Shown here piece by piece: positions 24,403 to 35,100 of a stretch of 64,000 nucleotides of DNA. Position numbers and translations under genes: made by a program. This DNA is from Arthrobacter sp. NEB 688. Its GTDB lineage: Bacteria; Actinomycetota; Actinomycetes; Actinomycetales; Dermatophilaceae. Below the pieces are notes generated by a model. It was not told the DNA's origin. It searched no databases and was given only the letters and a program-made list of their open reading frames with translations. Every line of letters starts with the position of its first letter. Positions within the stretch are counted from its first letter, which is position 1. Location of the stretch: the NCBI RefSeq assembly GCF_013201035.1, contig NZ_CP053707.1, positions 2,480,001 through 2,544,000 of the forward strand. The letters run 5' to 3'.

Positions 24403-25476
24403 GTGAGCACCAGCCCGACCGCCGAGCACACCTGGCCGGACCTCCTCGCGGCGCTGCTGCGGCGCGAGGACCTCTCGACCGACGCCGCCGCCTGGGCGAT
24501 GGACAGGGTGATGTCCGGCGAGGCCTCGCCGGTCCAGCTCGCGGGCTTCCTCGTCGCGCTGCGGGCCAAGGGCGAGACCGTCGACGAGCTGCGCGGCCTC
24601 GCCGACGTCATGCTCGCGCACGCCAACCGCATCGAGGTGCCGGGCGAGAGCATCGACATCGTCGGCACGGGTGGTGACCGGATGCACTCGGTCAACATCT
24701 CGACGATGGCCTCGGTCGTCGTCGCCTCGACCGGCCTGCGGGTCGTCAAGCACGGCAACCGGGCGGCGTCCTCGTCCTCCGGGTCGGCCGACGTCCTCGA
24801 GGCCCTCGGCGTCGACCTCTCCCTCGCGCCCGCGCGCGTGGCCGAGGTGGCGGTGCGCGCCGGCATCACCTTCTGCTTCGCGAACGCCTTCCACCCCTCG
24901 ATGCGCCACGCCGCGCAGGCGCGCTCGGGGCTGGGTGTCGGGACCGCGTTCAACGCGCTCGGGCCGCTGACCAACCCCGGGCAGCCGACCTACGCCGCGG
25001 TCGGGGTCGCCGACGCGCGCCTCGCGCCGCTCATCGCCGGCGTGTTCGCCGGGCGGGGGCGGGCGGCCGCGGTGTTCCGGGGCGACGACGGGCTCGACGA
25101 GCTGACCCTCGCGACGACCTCGACGGTCTGGTGGGTGCGGGACGGTCTCGTCACCGAGCTCGCGGTCGACCCGACCGAGGTCGGCGTGGCCACGGCGCCG
25201 GTCGAGGCCCTGCGAGGTGGGGACCCCGCCTTCAACGCCGACGTCGCCCGCCGGGTGTTCGCCGGCGAGGCGGGTGCGCCCCGCGACGCCGTCGTGCTCA
25301 ACGCCGGGATGGCCCTGGCCGTCGCCACGGGCCTCGACGGGGAGCCGACGCGCGAGGCGCTGACGGCGGCCCTGGCCACCGGGGTGCGACGGGCCCAGCA
25401 GGCGCTGGACTCCGGCGCCGCGGCCGGGCTGCTCGAACGCTGGGTCGCGACGACCCGCGAGATCGCGGGCGCCTGA
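24403..25476 (+). CDS. trpD: anthranilate phosphoribosyltransferase (TrpD)
   Basis: A 357-residue enzyme that joins anthranilate to PRPP in tryptophan synthesis. Motifs are [17 protein letters not shown] (PRPP binding), [21 protein letters not shown], and the anthranilate-site [10 protein letters not shown] and [19 protein letters not shown]. The other trp genes are not in the window, as in M. tuberculosis, where trpD also lies beside ctaE. The GTG start is 5 nt after the receiver-like gene. Confidence 0.97.
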   Translation: MSTSPTAEHTWPDLLAALLRREDLSTDAAAWAMDRVMSGEASPVQLAGFLVALRAKGETVDELRGLADVMLAHANRIEVPGESIDIVGTGGDRMHSVNISTMASVVVASTGLRVVKHGNRAASSSSGSADVLEALGVDLSLAPARVAEVAVRAGITFCFANAFHPSMRHAAQARSGLGVGTAFNALGPLTNPGQPTYAAVGVADARLAPLIAGVFAGRGRAAAVFRGDDGLDELTLATTSTVWWVRDGLVTELAVDPTEVGVATAPVEALRGGDPAFNADVARRVFAGEAGAPRDAVVLNAGMALAVATGLDGEPTREALTAALATGVRRAQQALDSGAAAGLLERWVATTREIAGA

Positions 25477-25497
25477 GGCGGTGCGCCCGCGGGGGCG

Positions 25498-25779
25498 TCA
25501 GTCCTCGAGGCCGAGGCTGAACGCCGACTCGAGGTCGTGCGAGGAGTAGGTGCGGAACGCGATGTGCGTGTTCGTGCCGGTGACGCCGGTGACCTTGTTG
25601 AGCCGGTCGGCGATGACGTCGGCCAGGGCCTCGTGCTGGCGGACGCGGACCATCGCGACGAGGTCGGCGTCGCCGGCGACCGAGTAGACCTCGGTCACGC
25701 CCTCGAGGTCGGCGATCTCCTGGGCGACCTCGGGGATGCGGTCGACGTCGGCGGTGATGAGGACGATGGCGGTGATCAC
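25498..25779 (-). CDS. stand-alone Lrp/AsnC ligand-binding domain protein
   Basis: A 93-residue protein consisting only of the RAM/AsnC_trans_reg domain (VTEVYSVAGDADLVAMVRV, TNTHIAFRTYS), without the N-terminal helix-turn-helix of Lrp. Such proteins form ring-shaped oligomers that bind amino acids and may modulate other Lrp proteins. Its position convergent with trpD suggests a link to amino-acid sensing, which is inference. The GTG start has TAGGCT 6 nt upstream. Confidence 0.9.
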   Translation of the reverse strand: MITAIVLITADVDRIPEVAQEIADLEGVTEVYSVAGDADLVAMVRVRQHEALADVIADRLNKVTGVTGTNTHIAFRTYSSHDLESAFSLGLED

Positions 25780-25785
25780 CGGGCC

Positions 25786-25791
25786 AGCCTA
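25786..25791 (-). promoter_or_regulatory. leaderless -10 element of the AsnC-domain gene
   Basis: TAGGCT on the minus strand ends 6 nt before the GTG at 25779, and lies 12 bp beyond the stop of the upstream hydrolase gene. Confidence 0.55.
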
Positions 25792-25802
25792 GCCAGCGGC
25801 CG

Positions 25803-26558
25803 TCAGGGGCGCAGGGTCCGGTCGAGCAGGTCGCGCAGCTCGGTGAAGTGCCGCTCGGCCCCGGCCTCCTGGTACATGGCGGTGTCGGCCATCGAGTAGC
25901 CGTGGGGTGCGTCGGGGTAGACCTCGTTGCGCGCCGTGAGCCCGGCGTCGGCGGCGGCCGCTCCGAGCGCCTCGACGGCCTCCGGCGGCATCGAGCGGTC
26001 GTGGTCGGCGTGGCCGAGGACGAGCTCGGCCCGCGCGGTCGCGAGGGAGAGGTGGGGGCTGTCCGGCTCGTCGGTCACGAGCCCGCCGCCGTGGAAGCCG
26101 CCGACGGCCGCGACGACGTCGGGGTGGTCGCCGGCGGCCCGCAGGGCGATGCGCGCGCCCATGCAGTAGCCGGTGACGCCGACCGGGCCGTCGTCCGTGG
26201 CGTCGAGGCCGCGCAGGTGCTCGAGGTAGGCGGCGACGTCGGGGCGCGAGAGGTCGCTCGTCAGGTGACCGACGCGGGGCATCGCGAGCTGCATGAACGC
26301 GTCGCGGTCCTCGGGGGTGCGCAGGTCGCCGGTCGGGGCGAGCTCGGCGGCGGTGCCCTCGCGGTGGAAGACGTTGGGCGCCAGCACGGTGTAGCCCCAC
26401 GAGGCGATGCGCTCGCACATCGCGGCGATCTGCGGGCGCAGGCCGATGGCGTCCATGACGAACAGGACGCCGGGGCCGTGGCCGGAGGGCGGGAGGGAGA
26501 GGTGGGCCTCGGCGGAGCCGCCGGGCACGCGGACGTCGACGAGGTGGAGGTCGCTCAC
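25803..26558 (-). CDS. dienelactone hydrolase family protein
   Basis: A 251-residue alpha/beta hydrolase with the dienelactone-hydrolase triad: Cys132 in GVTGYCMGAR, an Asp in LGHADHDRSM (Asp185 or 187) and His219 in YPDAPHGYSM. The cysteine nucleophile separates this family from ordinary serine hydrolases. No aromatic-degradation genes are nearby, so the substrate is unknown. GTG start with TAGCGT 7 nt upstream (leaderless). Confidence 0.92.
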   Translation of the reverse strand: MSDLHLVDVRVPGGSAEAHLSLPPSGHGPGVLFVMDAIGLRPQIAAMCERIASWGYTVLAPNVFHREGTAAELAPTGDLRTPEDRDAFMQLAMPRVGHLTSDLSRPDVAAYLEHLRGLDATDDGPVGVTGYCMGARIALRAAGDHPDVVAAVGGFHGGGLVTDEPDSPHLSLATARAELVLGHADHDRSMPPEAVEALGAAAADAGLTARNEVYPDAPHGYSMADTAMYQEAGAERHFTELRDLLDRTLRP

Positions 26559-26565
26559 GGGGGCG

Positions 26566-26571
26566 ACGCTA
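26566..26571 (-). promoter_or_regulatory. leaderless -10 element of the dienelactone hydrolase gene
   Basis: TAGCGT on the minus strand ends 7 nt before the GTG at 26558. Confidence 0.5.
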
Positions 26572-26647
26572 CGCCGCGACCTGCCCGCTGCGGGGTCGGG
26601 GTGGGTGGCGACGACCCCGCACGTGCGGGCTTGTCGTGGTGGGGGCC

Positions 26648-27049
26648 TCAGGCGCGGACGAGGCAGAAGGGGTGCCCGGCCGGGTCGAGGTAGACCCGGA
26701 AGCCCCCGTCCGACGACGGCTGCTCTGCGTGCACGCTCGCGCCGGCGGCGAGGACGGTCGGCTCGGCGGCGTCGATGTCCTCGACGGAGAGGTCGAGGTG
26801 GAACTGCTGGGGGTGGGCGCCGCCCGGCCAGGTCGGGGCGACCCAGTCCTCGATGCGCTGGAAGGCCAGCGTCGTCCGCCCGTCGGGCCTGCCGGGCCCC
26901 ACGCCGCCGCCGGGCGGGAGGAGCGTCGCCCAGTCGGCGCCGGAGTCGTCCTCGAGCTCCCAGCCGAGCACCTCGCCGTAGAAGCGGGCCAGACGGAGGG
27001 GGTCGGGGCAGTCGAGCACGACGAGGTCGAGGACCGGTCTCGGTGTCAT
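26648..27049 (-). CDS. VOC/glyoxalase-fold protein
   Basis: A 133-residue protein with two beta-alpha-beta-beta-beta units typical of the vicinal oxygen chelate fold (LDLVVLDCPDPLRLARFYGE; QFHLDLSVEDIDAAE; FRVYLDPAGHPFCLV). His in QFHLDL and Glu or His residues at the second unit could bind a metal. Members include glyoxalases, dioxygenases and antibiotic-binding proteins, and I cannot choose among these. ATG start with TAACGT 7 nt upstream. Confidence 0.88.
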   Translation of the reverse strand: MTPRPVLDLVVLDCPDPLRLARFYGEVLGWELEDDSGADWATLLPPGGGVGPGRPDGRTTLAFQRIEDWVAPTWPGGAHPQQFHLDLSVEDIDAAEPTVLAAGASVHAEQPSSDGGFRVYLDPAGHPFCLVRA

Positions 27050-27056
27050 GGGCCCG

Positions 27057-27062
27057 ACGTTA
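27057..27062 (-). promoter_or_regulatory. leaderless -10 element of the VOC gene
   Basis: TAACGT on the minus strand ends 7 nt before the ATG at 27049. Confidence 0.5.
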
Positions 27063-27119
27063 GGACCAGAACCGGACGGACGGCGTCCGCATCGACCTCG
27101 GCGCCCACCCTCCTCCTCC

Positions 27120-27167
27120 GAACGTGTGTGAAGAACGTCGGCCTACCGACGTTCTTCACACACGTTC
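27120..27167. repeat. perfect 22-bp inverted repeat with 4-nt loop
   Basis: Arms 27120-27141 and 27146-27167 are exact reverse complements around CCTA. The arms are less GC-rich than their surroundings. It lies 126 nt past the stop of the nuclease gene and 71 nt before the start of the VOC gene, both on the minus strand. It could end the nuclease transcript, but it is far from the stop and lacks a T-run. A mobile or structural palindrome is possible. The rest of 27168-27292 holds nothing recognisable. Confidence 0.75.
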
Positions 27168-27292
27168 CTGGAGATGGCCGGGCGTGACCGGGCCGGCCCG
27201 CCCACCCGACGTGGGTGTCCAGCGACGCCAGGGTGCGGGCGGCGACGGCCACCCGGGGCGGCCCCTCCCGAGGCCCTGGACGAAGGCCGGGG

Positions 27293-29011
27293 TCAAGAGA
27301 CGCCGGCGAAGCCGGCGGTGCGGCGGCGGGAGGTCTCGAGGGGCTCGAGCTGCTCGCGCACGGCAGCGGCGCCGGCGACCGGGCAGGTCCAGTCGCCGTC
27401 GACGTCGACGACGCGCACCCCGGGGGCCTCGAGCCAGCGCAGGACCTTCTCGCTCTCCTCGGCGGTCGCCGCGGTGGCGGGGGCGACGGGTGCGGCGACG
27501 ACCTCGGCGCTGGCCCGCAGCGCGCCGATGTACGGCATCGGGTCGGCGCCCCGCGGCGAGGTGGTGCTGCCCGCGAGCCGGCCGTAGCGGACGCAGACGA
27601 CCTCCCAGCCGCCGGTGACCGACCGCCGGGCGGCGACGAGCTCGGGGATGCGGGCGAGGGGGTGCAGGCGCTGGCTGCGCGTCGTGCCCCGGACGAGCGC
27701 CACGAGCCGGTCGCGGACCATCTGCGCGTCCTCGAACCGCTCGGCGCCGGAGAGGGTCGCCATCCGGTCCTGGAGCGCGGTGAGCAGGCCGCGCGCGTGC
27801 CCGTCGAGCAGGGCCGCGGCCTGCGCGACGACCTCGGCGTACTCCTCGACGCCCTGCGCCCCGGTGCAGGGCGCCCCGCACCGGCCCATCTCGGCGAGCG
27901 CGCACGCCGAGCGCAGCCGGGTGGGCGAGAGCCGCTCGACGCACTGGCGCAGCGGCAGGACCTCGTGGACGGCCGAGACCGCGGCCTCCGCCGCCTGCCG
28001 CGACCCGAACGGCCCGGCGTAGCGCGCGCCGTCGTCGGCCACCGTGCGGACGATGGACAGGCGCGGGAAGGGCTCGACGGTCAGCTTGACCCACAGCGCC
28101 TTCTCGGGATGGCGCGAGCGGCGGTTGTACCGGGGCTTGTGCAGCGCGATGAGCCGCAGCTCGCGGACCTCGGCCTCGAGGGTCGTCGCGCAGACGACGG
28201 GGGAGACCGACTCGGCGAGGCGGACCATCTCGCCCATCCGGCGGCGGTGCTCGGACGCGGTGAAGTAGGAGCGGACCCGGGTGCGGATGGACACCGAGGT
28301 GCCGACGTAGAGGACGCGGTCGTCGCCGTCCTTGAAGAGGTAGACGCCCGGGGCGTCCGGGAGTCCGTCGGCGAGGTGGCGCTTGCGGCGGCGTGCGGGG
28401 GAGACGCGCGCCGTGTAGTCGACGAGCTCCTCGAGGGAGTGGACGCCGAGGCTGCCGACCCGGCCGATCAGCGCGTGGAGGACGTCGACCGTGGCCCGGG
28501 CGTCGTGCAGCGCCCGGTGGTCCGGGGTGGTCGTCGCGCCGAAGTGGGCGGCGAGCGTGCCGAGCCGGTGGTTGCGCACCTCGTCGCGGGGGACGAGCTG
28601 GCGGGCCAGGTGGACGGTGTCGAGGACGGGGAAGGCCGGCCACTCGCGGTCGCAGCGCAGCGCCGCCGCCTTGAGGAAGGAGACGTCGAAGCGGGCGTTG
28701 TGCGCGACGAGGACCGACCCGGCCGCGAACTCGAGGAACTGCGGCAGCACCGTCTCGATGCGCGGGGAGCCGGCGACCATCGCGTCGGTGATGCCCGTGA
28801 GCACCGAGATGAACGCGGGGATGGGCTCGCCGGGGTTGACGAGCGTCTGGAACTCGCCGACGACGACGCCGCCCCGGACCCGGACGGCGCCGATCTCGGT
28901 GATGCCGCACTCGGCCGGGCTGCCACCGGTGGTCTCGAGGTCGACGACGACGAAGTCGACGCCCGACAGCGGGGTGCCCAGGTCGTCGAACGTGCCCTGG
29001 ACCATCACCAT
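27293..29011 (-). CDS. DEDDh exonuclease fused to GIY-YIG/UvrC-like domain
   Basis: A 572-residue fusion. The N-terminal DnaQ-type 3'-5' exonuclease has FVVVDLETTGG (Asp24, Glu26), VAHNARFDVSFL, and HRALHDARAT with the catalytic His and Asp. A GIY-YIG nuclease domain follows (DAPGVYLFKDGDDRVLYVGT), and then a UvrC-like Cys region (CALAEMGRCGAPCTG) and UVR-like helix. This matches the DnaQ/UvrC hybrid of mycobacteria (recalled as Rv2191, same neighbourhood as trpD and ctaE). A role in DNA repair is likely, but the exact substrate is not settled. ATG chosen from TACCGT 7 nt upstream. Confidence 0.92.
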   Translation of the reverse strand: MVMVQGTFDDLGTPLSGVDFVVVDLETTGGSPAECGITEIGAVRVRGGVVVGEFQTLVNPGEPIPAFISVLTGITDAMVAGSPRIETVLPQFLEFAAGSVLVAHNARFDVSFLKAAALRCDREWPAFPVLDTVHLARQLVPRDEVRNHRLGTLAAHFGATTTPDHRALHDARATVDVLHALIGRVGSLGVHSLEELVDYTARVSPARRRKRHLADGLPDAPGVYLFKDGDDRVLYVGTSVSIRTRVRSYFTASEHRRRMGEMVRLAESVSPVVCATTLEAEVRELRLIALHKPRYNRRSRHPEKALWVKLTVEPFPRLSIVRTVADDGARYAGPFGSRQAAEAAVSAVHEVLPLRQCVERLSPTRLRSACALAEMGRCGAPCTGAQGVEEYAEVVAQAAALLDGHARGLLTALQDRMATLSGAERFEDAQMVRDRLVALVRGTTRSQRLHPLARIPELVAARRSVTGGWEVVCVRYGRLAGSTTSPRGADPMPYIGALRASAEVVAAPVAPATAATAEESEKVLRWLEAPGVRVVDVDGDWTCPVAGAAAVREQLEPLETSRRRTAGFAGVS

Positions 29012-29018
29012 GCCCCGA

Positions 29019-29024
29019 ACGGTA
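29019..29024 (-). promoter_or_regulatory. leaderless -10 element of the DnaQ/UvrC nuclease gene
   Basis: TACCGT on the minus strand ends 7 nt before the ATG at 29011. Confidence 0.55.
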
Positions 29025-29134
29025 GGTCGGACCACCGACACCTCGCCCGAGGCGCGCGGGGCGGGCCCCGGGACCCTCGCGGCGACGGGGAGTGCTCCCC
29101 ACCCCGTCCGCGCCCGACGGCTGCGCGGCGCGGT

Positions 29135-29140
29135 TACAGT
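29135..29140 (+). promoter_or_regulatory. candidate -10 element of the surface-protein gene
   Basis: TACAGT, giving a leader of about 50 nt with CGAGGGAGG before the GTG at 29200. It is divergent from the nuclease promoter, 110 bp away. Confidence 0.5.
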
Positions 29141-29199
29141 GTGGCGACGTCGCGTCGGCCCCGGCCGGACGCACCGGGGGAAGCACGAGGGAGGCACCA

Positions 29200-32100
29200 G
29201 TGGCACGTGGCGGTGGCGCGCGCGCCCGGGGGCGTCGGTCCAGGGGACGCATCGCGAGCCTGCTCGCCGTCGTCCTCGTCGCCTCGGGCCTCGGCTACGC
29301 CGCGGTCGCGAGCGACGGCACGACGGTGCACGAGGCCGACCTCAACGACGCCGGCGTCTGGGTCAGCTCCGGGGCGCAGGCCAAGTACGCCAAGGCCAAC
29401 GTGCCGATCGGCCAGCTCGACACCGGCATCGCCACCGACGCCGCCCCCGGCGCCGGGCTCGACGTCCTCCAGGACGGCGCGGTCGTCCTCGGCCTCGACA
29501 CCGGCACGGGGGAGCTCACCGCCCTCGACGTCGCCGGGTCGACCGCCGGCGACCCCGTCGCCGTCGTGCCCGGTCCCGGGTCGACGAAGGGCTTCCACCC
29601 GAGCCCGGTCGACCTGCGCGGCGGCACGCTCGCCCTGCTCGACCCCGCCCGCGGCACGGTGTGGGGCCAGCGCGTCGACCCCCGCGCCGGCACCACCGAC
29701 TTCCCCGGCGTCGCGGCCGGCGCGAAGCCGCTGGCGAAGGTCGGCCGCCAGGCCTCCGTGGCCGTCGGCATCGACGGCGCCATCCACGTCGTCTCCGGGG
29801 CGGACGGCAAGGTCACGACCCTCACCCCGACGAGCACCGGCGGCTTCTCGCGCCCGGTCGTCGTGTCGACGGCGCTGCGCTCGCCGAGCCCCGACGTCAC
29901 CGCGGTGGGGGCGCGCTGGGTCGCCTACGACCCGGCCTCCGACCGGGTGTTCACGGCCGCCAAGCCCGACGGCACCGACGCGCAGGTGACGACCGACGGC
30001 GCCCGCCTCGCGGCCCTCCAGGTGCCCGGGCCGGAGGCCGACACGGTCGTCGTGCAGTCCGCGGCCCGTGCGGTCCAGGTGCCGCTCGACGGCGGTGTCT
30101 CGCCCGGCGGCGTCGCCGTGGCGGAGCAGGTGGACCGGGTCCCCGGCGCCACGCTCCTCAGCCGACCGGTCGTGCTCGGCGGCTGCCTCCACGCCGCGTG
30201 GGCGGAGGAGGGCCGCGTCTTCTACGGCGCGAACTGCGGTCGCGAGGGCGACGAGCCGACGGCGACCCTCCCGGCCGACGGCGAGCAGCCGACCCGCGAC
30301 GGGGTGGCGCTGCGCGTCAACCGCGGCCTCGTCGTCCTCAACGACCTCGACAACGGCGGCGTCTGGGACCTCGAGGACAAGCCCCAGAAGATCGACAACT
30401 GGGACGCGCTGACCCCGCCGACGCGCCAGGACGACAAGAACCAGAAGAAGGACGAGAACCTCGTCGACGAGGCCTCGGCCCGCCAGCCCCCCAAGGCGGT
30501 CGCCGACGCCGAGACGGTGCGCCCGGGCAAGGTCAGCAAGCTGCACGTCCTCGACAACGACACCGACGTCGCCGGCTCGGTCCTGGCCATCGACCAGCGC
30601 GACGTCACCGCGCCCTCCCTCCAGGGGGCGAGCGCGACGGTGTCGTCCGACGGGCAGGCCATCGACCTCTCGGTGCCCGCCGACGCCCTCGGCCAGACCC
30701 TCGAGTTCTCGTACAAGGTCAACAACGGCAAGGTCACCTCGAAGGGCGCCGGCCGGGTCACCGTCCGCGTCGTCGGCGACGAGGTCAACTCCGCGCCGAC
30801 GCTGCGACCCGGGGGCGCCCAGCTCACCCAGCGGCGCTACCCGGTCATCGCCGGCAAGCGCCTGTCGGTGCCGGTGCTCGCCGACTGGCGCGACCCCGAG
30901 AACGACACGCTCGCCGCGCGCGCCGACGCCGAGGGTGCGGTCGTCGACGGGGCCGGACGGGTGACGCTGACGGCCCCCGTCGAGGAGGGGCGCCAGCCGG
31001 TCGGGTACGTCGTCACCGACGGGCGCGGCGGCTCGACCAAGGGCAGCGTCGACGCCCAGGTCCTCGGCACCGGGCCCGAGGTCCGCTTCCAGCCGCCCAC
31101 CACCCAGCCGGATGCCGTGCGCGGGGTCGTCGGCAAGCCGCTGCAGGTCGAGCCGCTGGGCAACGACATCGCCGGCGCCGACCCGGGGGAGCCTGACGCC
31201 TCGTTGCGGCTGCGCTCCGAGGTGCGCCCCGTCGGGCCGCTGCAGGTCGACACCGACCTCGCGACCGGCACCGTCACGGTCACCGGCAACGCCGCCGGCA
31301 CCTTCGAGCTGAGCTACTCGGCCGTCACGGGCGCGGGCGCCGCCCCGGGCCGCATCCGAGTCGACCTCACCGCCCCGCCCGAGGGTGCGCCCCCGGTCGC
31401 GGTGCCGGACAACGCGACCCTGCACGACCAGGCCCCCGCGATGGTCGACGTCCTCGCCAACGACTACTCGCCCCGCGGCGACGTCCTCGTCACGGCGTCG
31501 ACGGGCCCGGGCTCCGGCTCCGGCTGGGTCAGGACCTCGATCTACCAGGGGCGCTGGCTGCGCCTCGAGGCCGCCGAGCCCGCGCCGCTCGACGCCGGCA
31601 CCGGCCGCCGGGGGACCGTCCAGTACACCGTCAGCGACGGCACCCAGCAGGTTCGCGGCGAGGTGTCGGTGCTCCAGCAGCCGCCCGCCGACGACGCGGT
31701 GCCGCTCGTCGAGGACGACACCGCCACCGTGCGCGAGGGCGACACCGTGAGCATCCCGGTGCTCGACAACGACACGATGGCCGACGGCATCCCGCTGCGC
31801 CTGGACCCCGACTCGGTCAAGGTCGTGAGCAAGGGCGACGCCCAGCGCGCGTTCGCCTCAGGGAACGTCGTCCGCTACGTCCCGGAGGCCCGCGGGCTGC
31901 GGGCCGCGAAGTTCGTGACGATCGAGTACGCCGCGTACGCCGAGGGCAGCAAGGGCCGGGCGCAGACGGCGCGGGCGCGCGTGCAGGTCAACCCGCTCCC
32001 GAGCAAGCAGCAGGTCAACCAGTCGCCGGTGGCGCGCAGCTTCACGGCGACCGTGACGGCCGGCGACCCGCTGACGATGACCATCCCGACCTTCGGGGTC

Positions 32101-35100
32101 GACGCCGACGGTGACAGCGTGACCCTGACGGGCGTGGTCGGGGCGGACGACGGTCCGGTCGACCTCGCGCTGGGGCGCGTCGTCGGGGTGGGGCCGACGA
32201 CCATCCGCTACGAGTCCTTCCCGCTGGCCGCGGGCACCGAGGTCATCACCTACGAGGTGCGCGACCGGTTCGGGGCGACCAGCCGCGCGTTCGTCAGGGT
32301 CGGCGTCGTCCAGCCGGGCGACCCCCAGCCGCCCGTCGCCGTCGACGACGAGGTGTTCGCGGCGCCGGGCAAGACCGTCACGGTCAAGCCCCTCGTCAAC
32401 GACCTCATCGCCCGGGGCGACTCCGTCGAGGTCGACACCGAGTCGCTGAACACCCCTGAGTCGCAGCGCGCCTGGCGCATCGACGAGGACCACGTCGTGC
32501 GGACGAAGGTCCCCGACGACACCGCCCGCGTGCACCAGCTGGCGTACGGCATCAGCGACGGCCTGTACGACCCGTCGCGGGCGAGCATCCTCGTCCGGCC
32601 GGTCAAGGGCTACAAGAACCCGCCGGTCGCGAACGACGACGTGGCGGCGCCGAAGCCGGGGGAGACCTCGAGCGTGGTCGACGCCCTGGCCAACGACACC
32701 GACGTCGACTCCGACCCCGCGACGCTGAAGATCGCCGAGGTCCTCTCACCGGACGCGCAGGTCACCGCCGACGGGCGCGTGTCGGTGAAGATCCTCGACC
32801 ACGCCTACTCGGTGCCCTACGTCGTGGTCGACGAGGACGGCGAGCGGGCGATGGCGCTGATCCACGTCCCGACCGGCGCCAACGGGCAGCCGTTCGTCGT
32901 GGCCGGGTCCCTGGTGAAGATGGACCCCGACTCGAGCAAGACCGTCAACCTGGCCGACCACGTGCGCTCCCCGCGCGGGCGGGTGGTGTCGGTGACGACG
33001 GCCTCGACGGTCTCGGCCTCCCCGGCGGAGAACCTCTCGGTCACGCTCGTCGACAACCGCACGCTGCAGCTGACCTCCTCCAACGGGTACGTCGGCCCGG
33101 CGGCGGTGATGCTGGAGGTCACCGACCAGAGCGCGGTCGGGCAGACCGACTTCGGCACCGCCTACGTCTCGGTCCCGGTGCAGGTCGGGCCCCTGGTGCC
33201 GCTGCTGCGCTGCCCCGACGGCGCCGTGACCGTGACGGCCGGCGGGCTGGACCGCACGGTCGACATCCCCACCGTCTGCCACGCGTGGCTGCCCGTCGGG
33301 ATGACCTTCGACGACGTGGAGTTCAGCGCGCGGTGGCGCGAGGAGCCGGACGCCGACCTGCGCGTCGACGGTGACGGCAACCGCCGCCTCACCCTCCACG
33401 CCGACACCGGCGCGCGCAGCAGCGAAGGGGCCATCGAGGTGTCGGCGCCCGGGCTGCGGGAGCCCTCGACGATCGCGGTCCGCGTCATCGGGCGCGAGGC
33501 CACCGCCGGGGCCGACGGAGCCGACGGCGCCGACGGGAAGGCACCCGACGACCCGCTCCCGCCCGCGCGGGTCCGGCCCGTCACCGTCGACGGCCTCGAG
33601 GCCGGCCAGTCGCGCACGGTCGACCTCCGCCCCTACCTGGACTCTCCTCTGCCGCAGCCGCAGTGCACGGTGACGGCCGCGGCCGTCGAGCAGGGCACCG
33701 GTCTGACGGTCTCCCGCTCCGGCTGCTCCGTCACCCTGACCGCCGGCGACCGTCCCTCGCAGAAGGCAGCGGTCGCGGTGACCGTCAGCGACGGTCCGAA
33801 GCGCAGCGCCCGCGGACGCATCACGGTCACCCTCCTCGGCCGCCCGGACCCGCCCCGTCGCGTCCAGGCGGTCGCCGACCGCGACGCCGGCGGCCAGGCC
33901 CGGGTCGCGTGGCTGCCGCCCACGTACGACGGCGGCTCCACCATCACCTCCTACGTCGTCCGCTGGACCGGCGGCTCCTCCGGCAGCTCGACGTGCACGG
34001 CCTCGCCCTGCACGATCCAGGGCCTGACCAACGGCAAGGACTACCGGTTCACCGTGGCTGCGGTCAACGGTGTGGGAGAGGGCGACCGGTCGGCGGCGAG
34101 CGCCGCCGTCCGCCCCGACACGCTGCCGCGCGCGGTCACGGGCGTCCGGATGGTCGACCGCGGCGACGGCACCCTGACCGTCGCGTGGGACGAGCCGGTC
34201 AACGAGGGCAGCCCCCTGCGCAAGTACGTCGTGCGCCTCATCTCCTCGACCGGGCAGACCAAGACCCAGGACGTCGTCGCGCCGCAGCGGCAGGCCACCG
34301 TCACCGGTCTGGACAACATGGCCGAGCAGGACGTGCAGGTCCAGGCGTGGAACGAGCTCGGCGCCGGCCCGTTCGGACCCGCCGTCTCGATGCAGTCGGC
34401 CGGCACGCCGCCGGCGCTGCCCGCCCCGAGGATCGCGGCCAGCGGCCCCGGCCCCGCGGCCGACTCGGCGACCCTGACCATCTCGTGGGACCAGGGCAGC
34501 CCCAACGGCCCGCCGACGAAGGGCTACACCCTCTACCAGTCCGTCGACGGCGGTGGCTGGACGGCCGCCGCGCAGACCGGTGCGGGCGACCGCAGCGCGA
34601 CCGTCGTCATCCCCTACGACGGCCGCCAGTACCGCTACACCGCCACGCTGACCAACGGCGCCGACCTCGAGGGCCCGAAGACCAACTCCTCGTCGTTCAC
34701 CTCCGTCGGGCAGCCGTCGACGCCCACGGTGACGGCGTCGACGCCGTCGGCGAACCGGCAGATCCAGCTGACGGTCGGCGTGGGCCAGCCGCGCGCCGGC
34801 TCCTTCAGCGCCATCCGCTGGTCCGGAGGCGGCAAGAGCGGGTCCGTGGCCTGCGGCTGCGCCCCGGGCTCGCAGAAGACGTTCTCGGTGGGGCCGTTCG
34901 ACACCAACCCGACGCAGCAGTACGCCATCACCGTCTGGACGGTGAACTCCGGTGCCCAGGAGTCGGTGCGCAGCTCGGCGTCGGCGCAGCCCTACGGCGA
35001 CACGCTGACGCCGACCGGGCTCAGCAGCTCGCGCAGCGGCAACACCATCACGTGGTCGTGGAACCTCCCGGAGAACGGCCGGCGGATCACCGACGTCCAG

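Noticed and set aside
33505-33550. Collagen-like repeat in the surface protein
   Set aside because: Only about four GAD units occur, too few for a collagen triple helix; better read as a flexible hinge.
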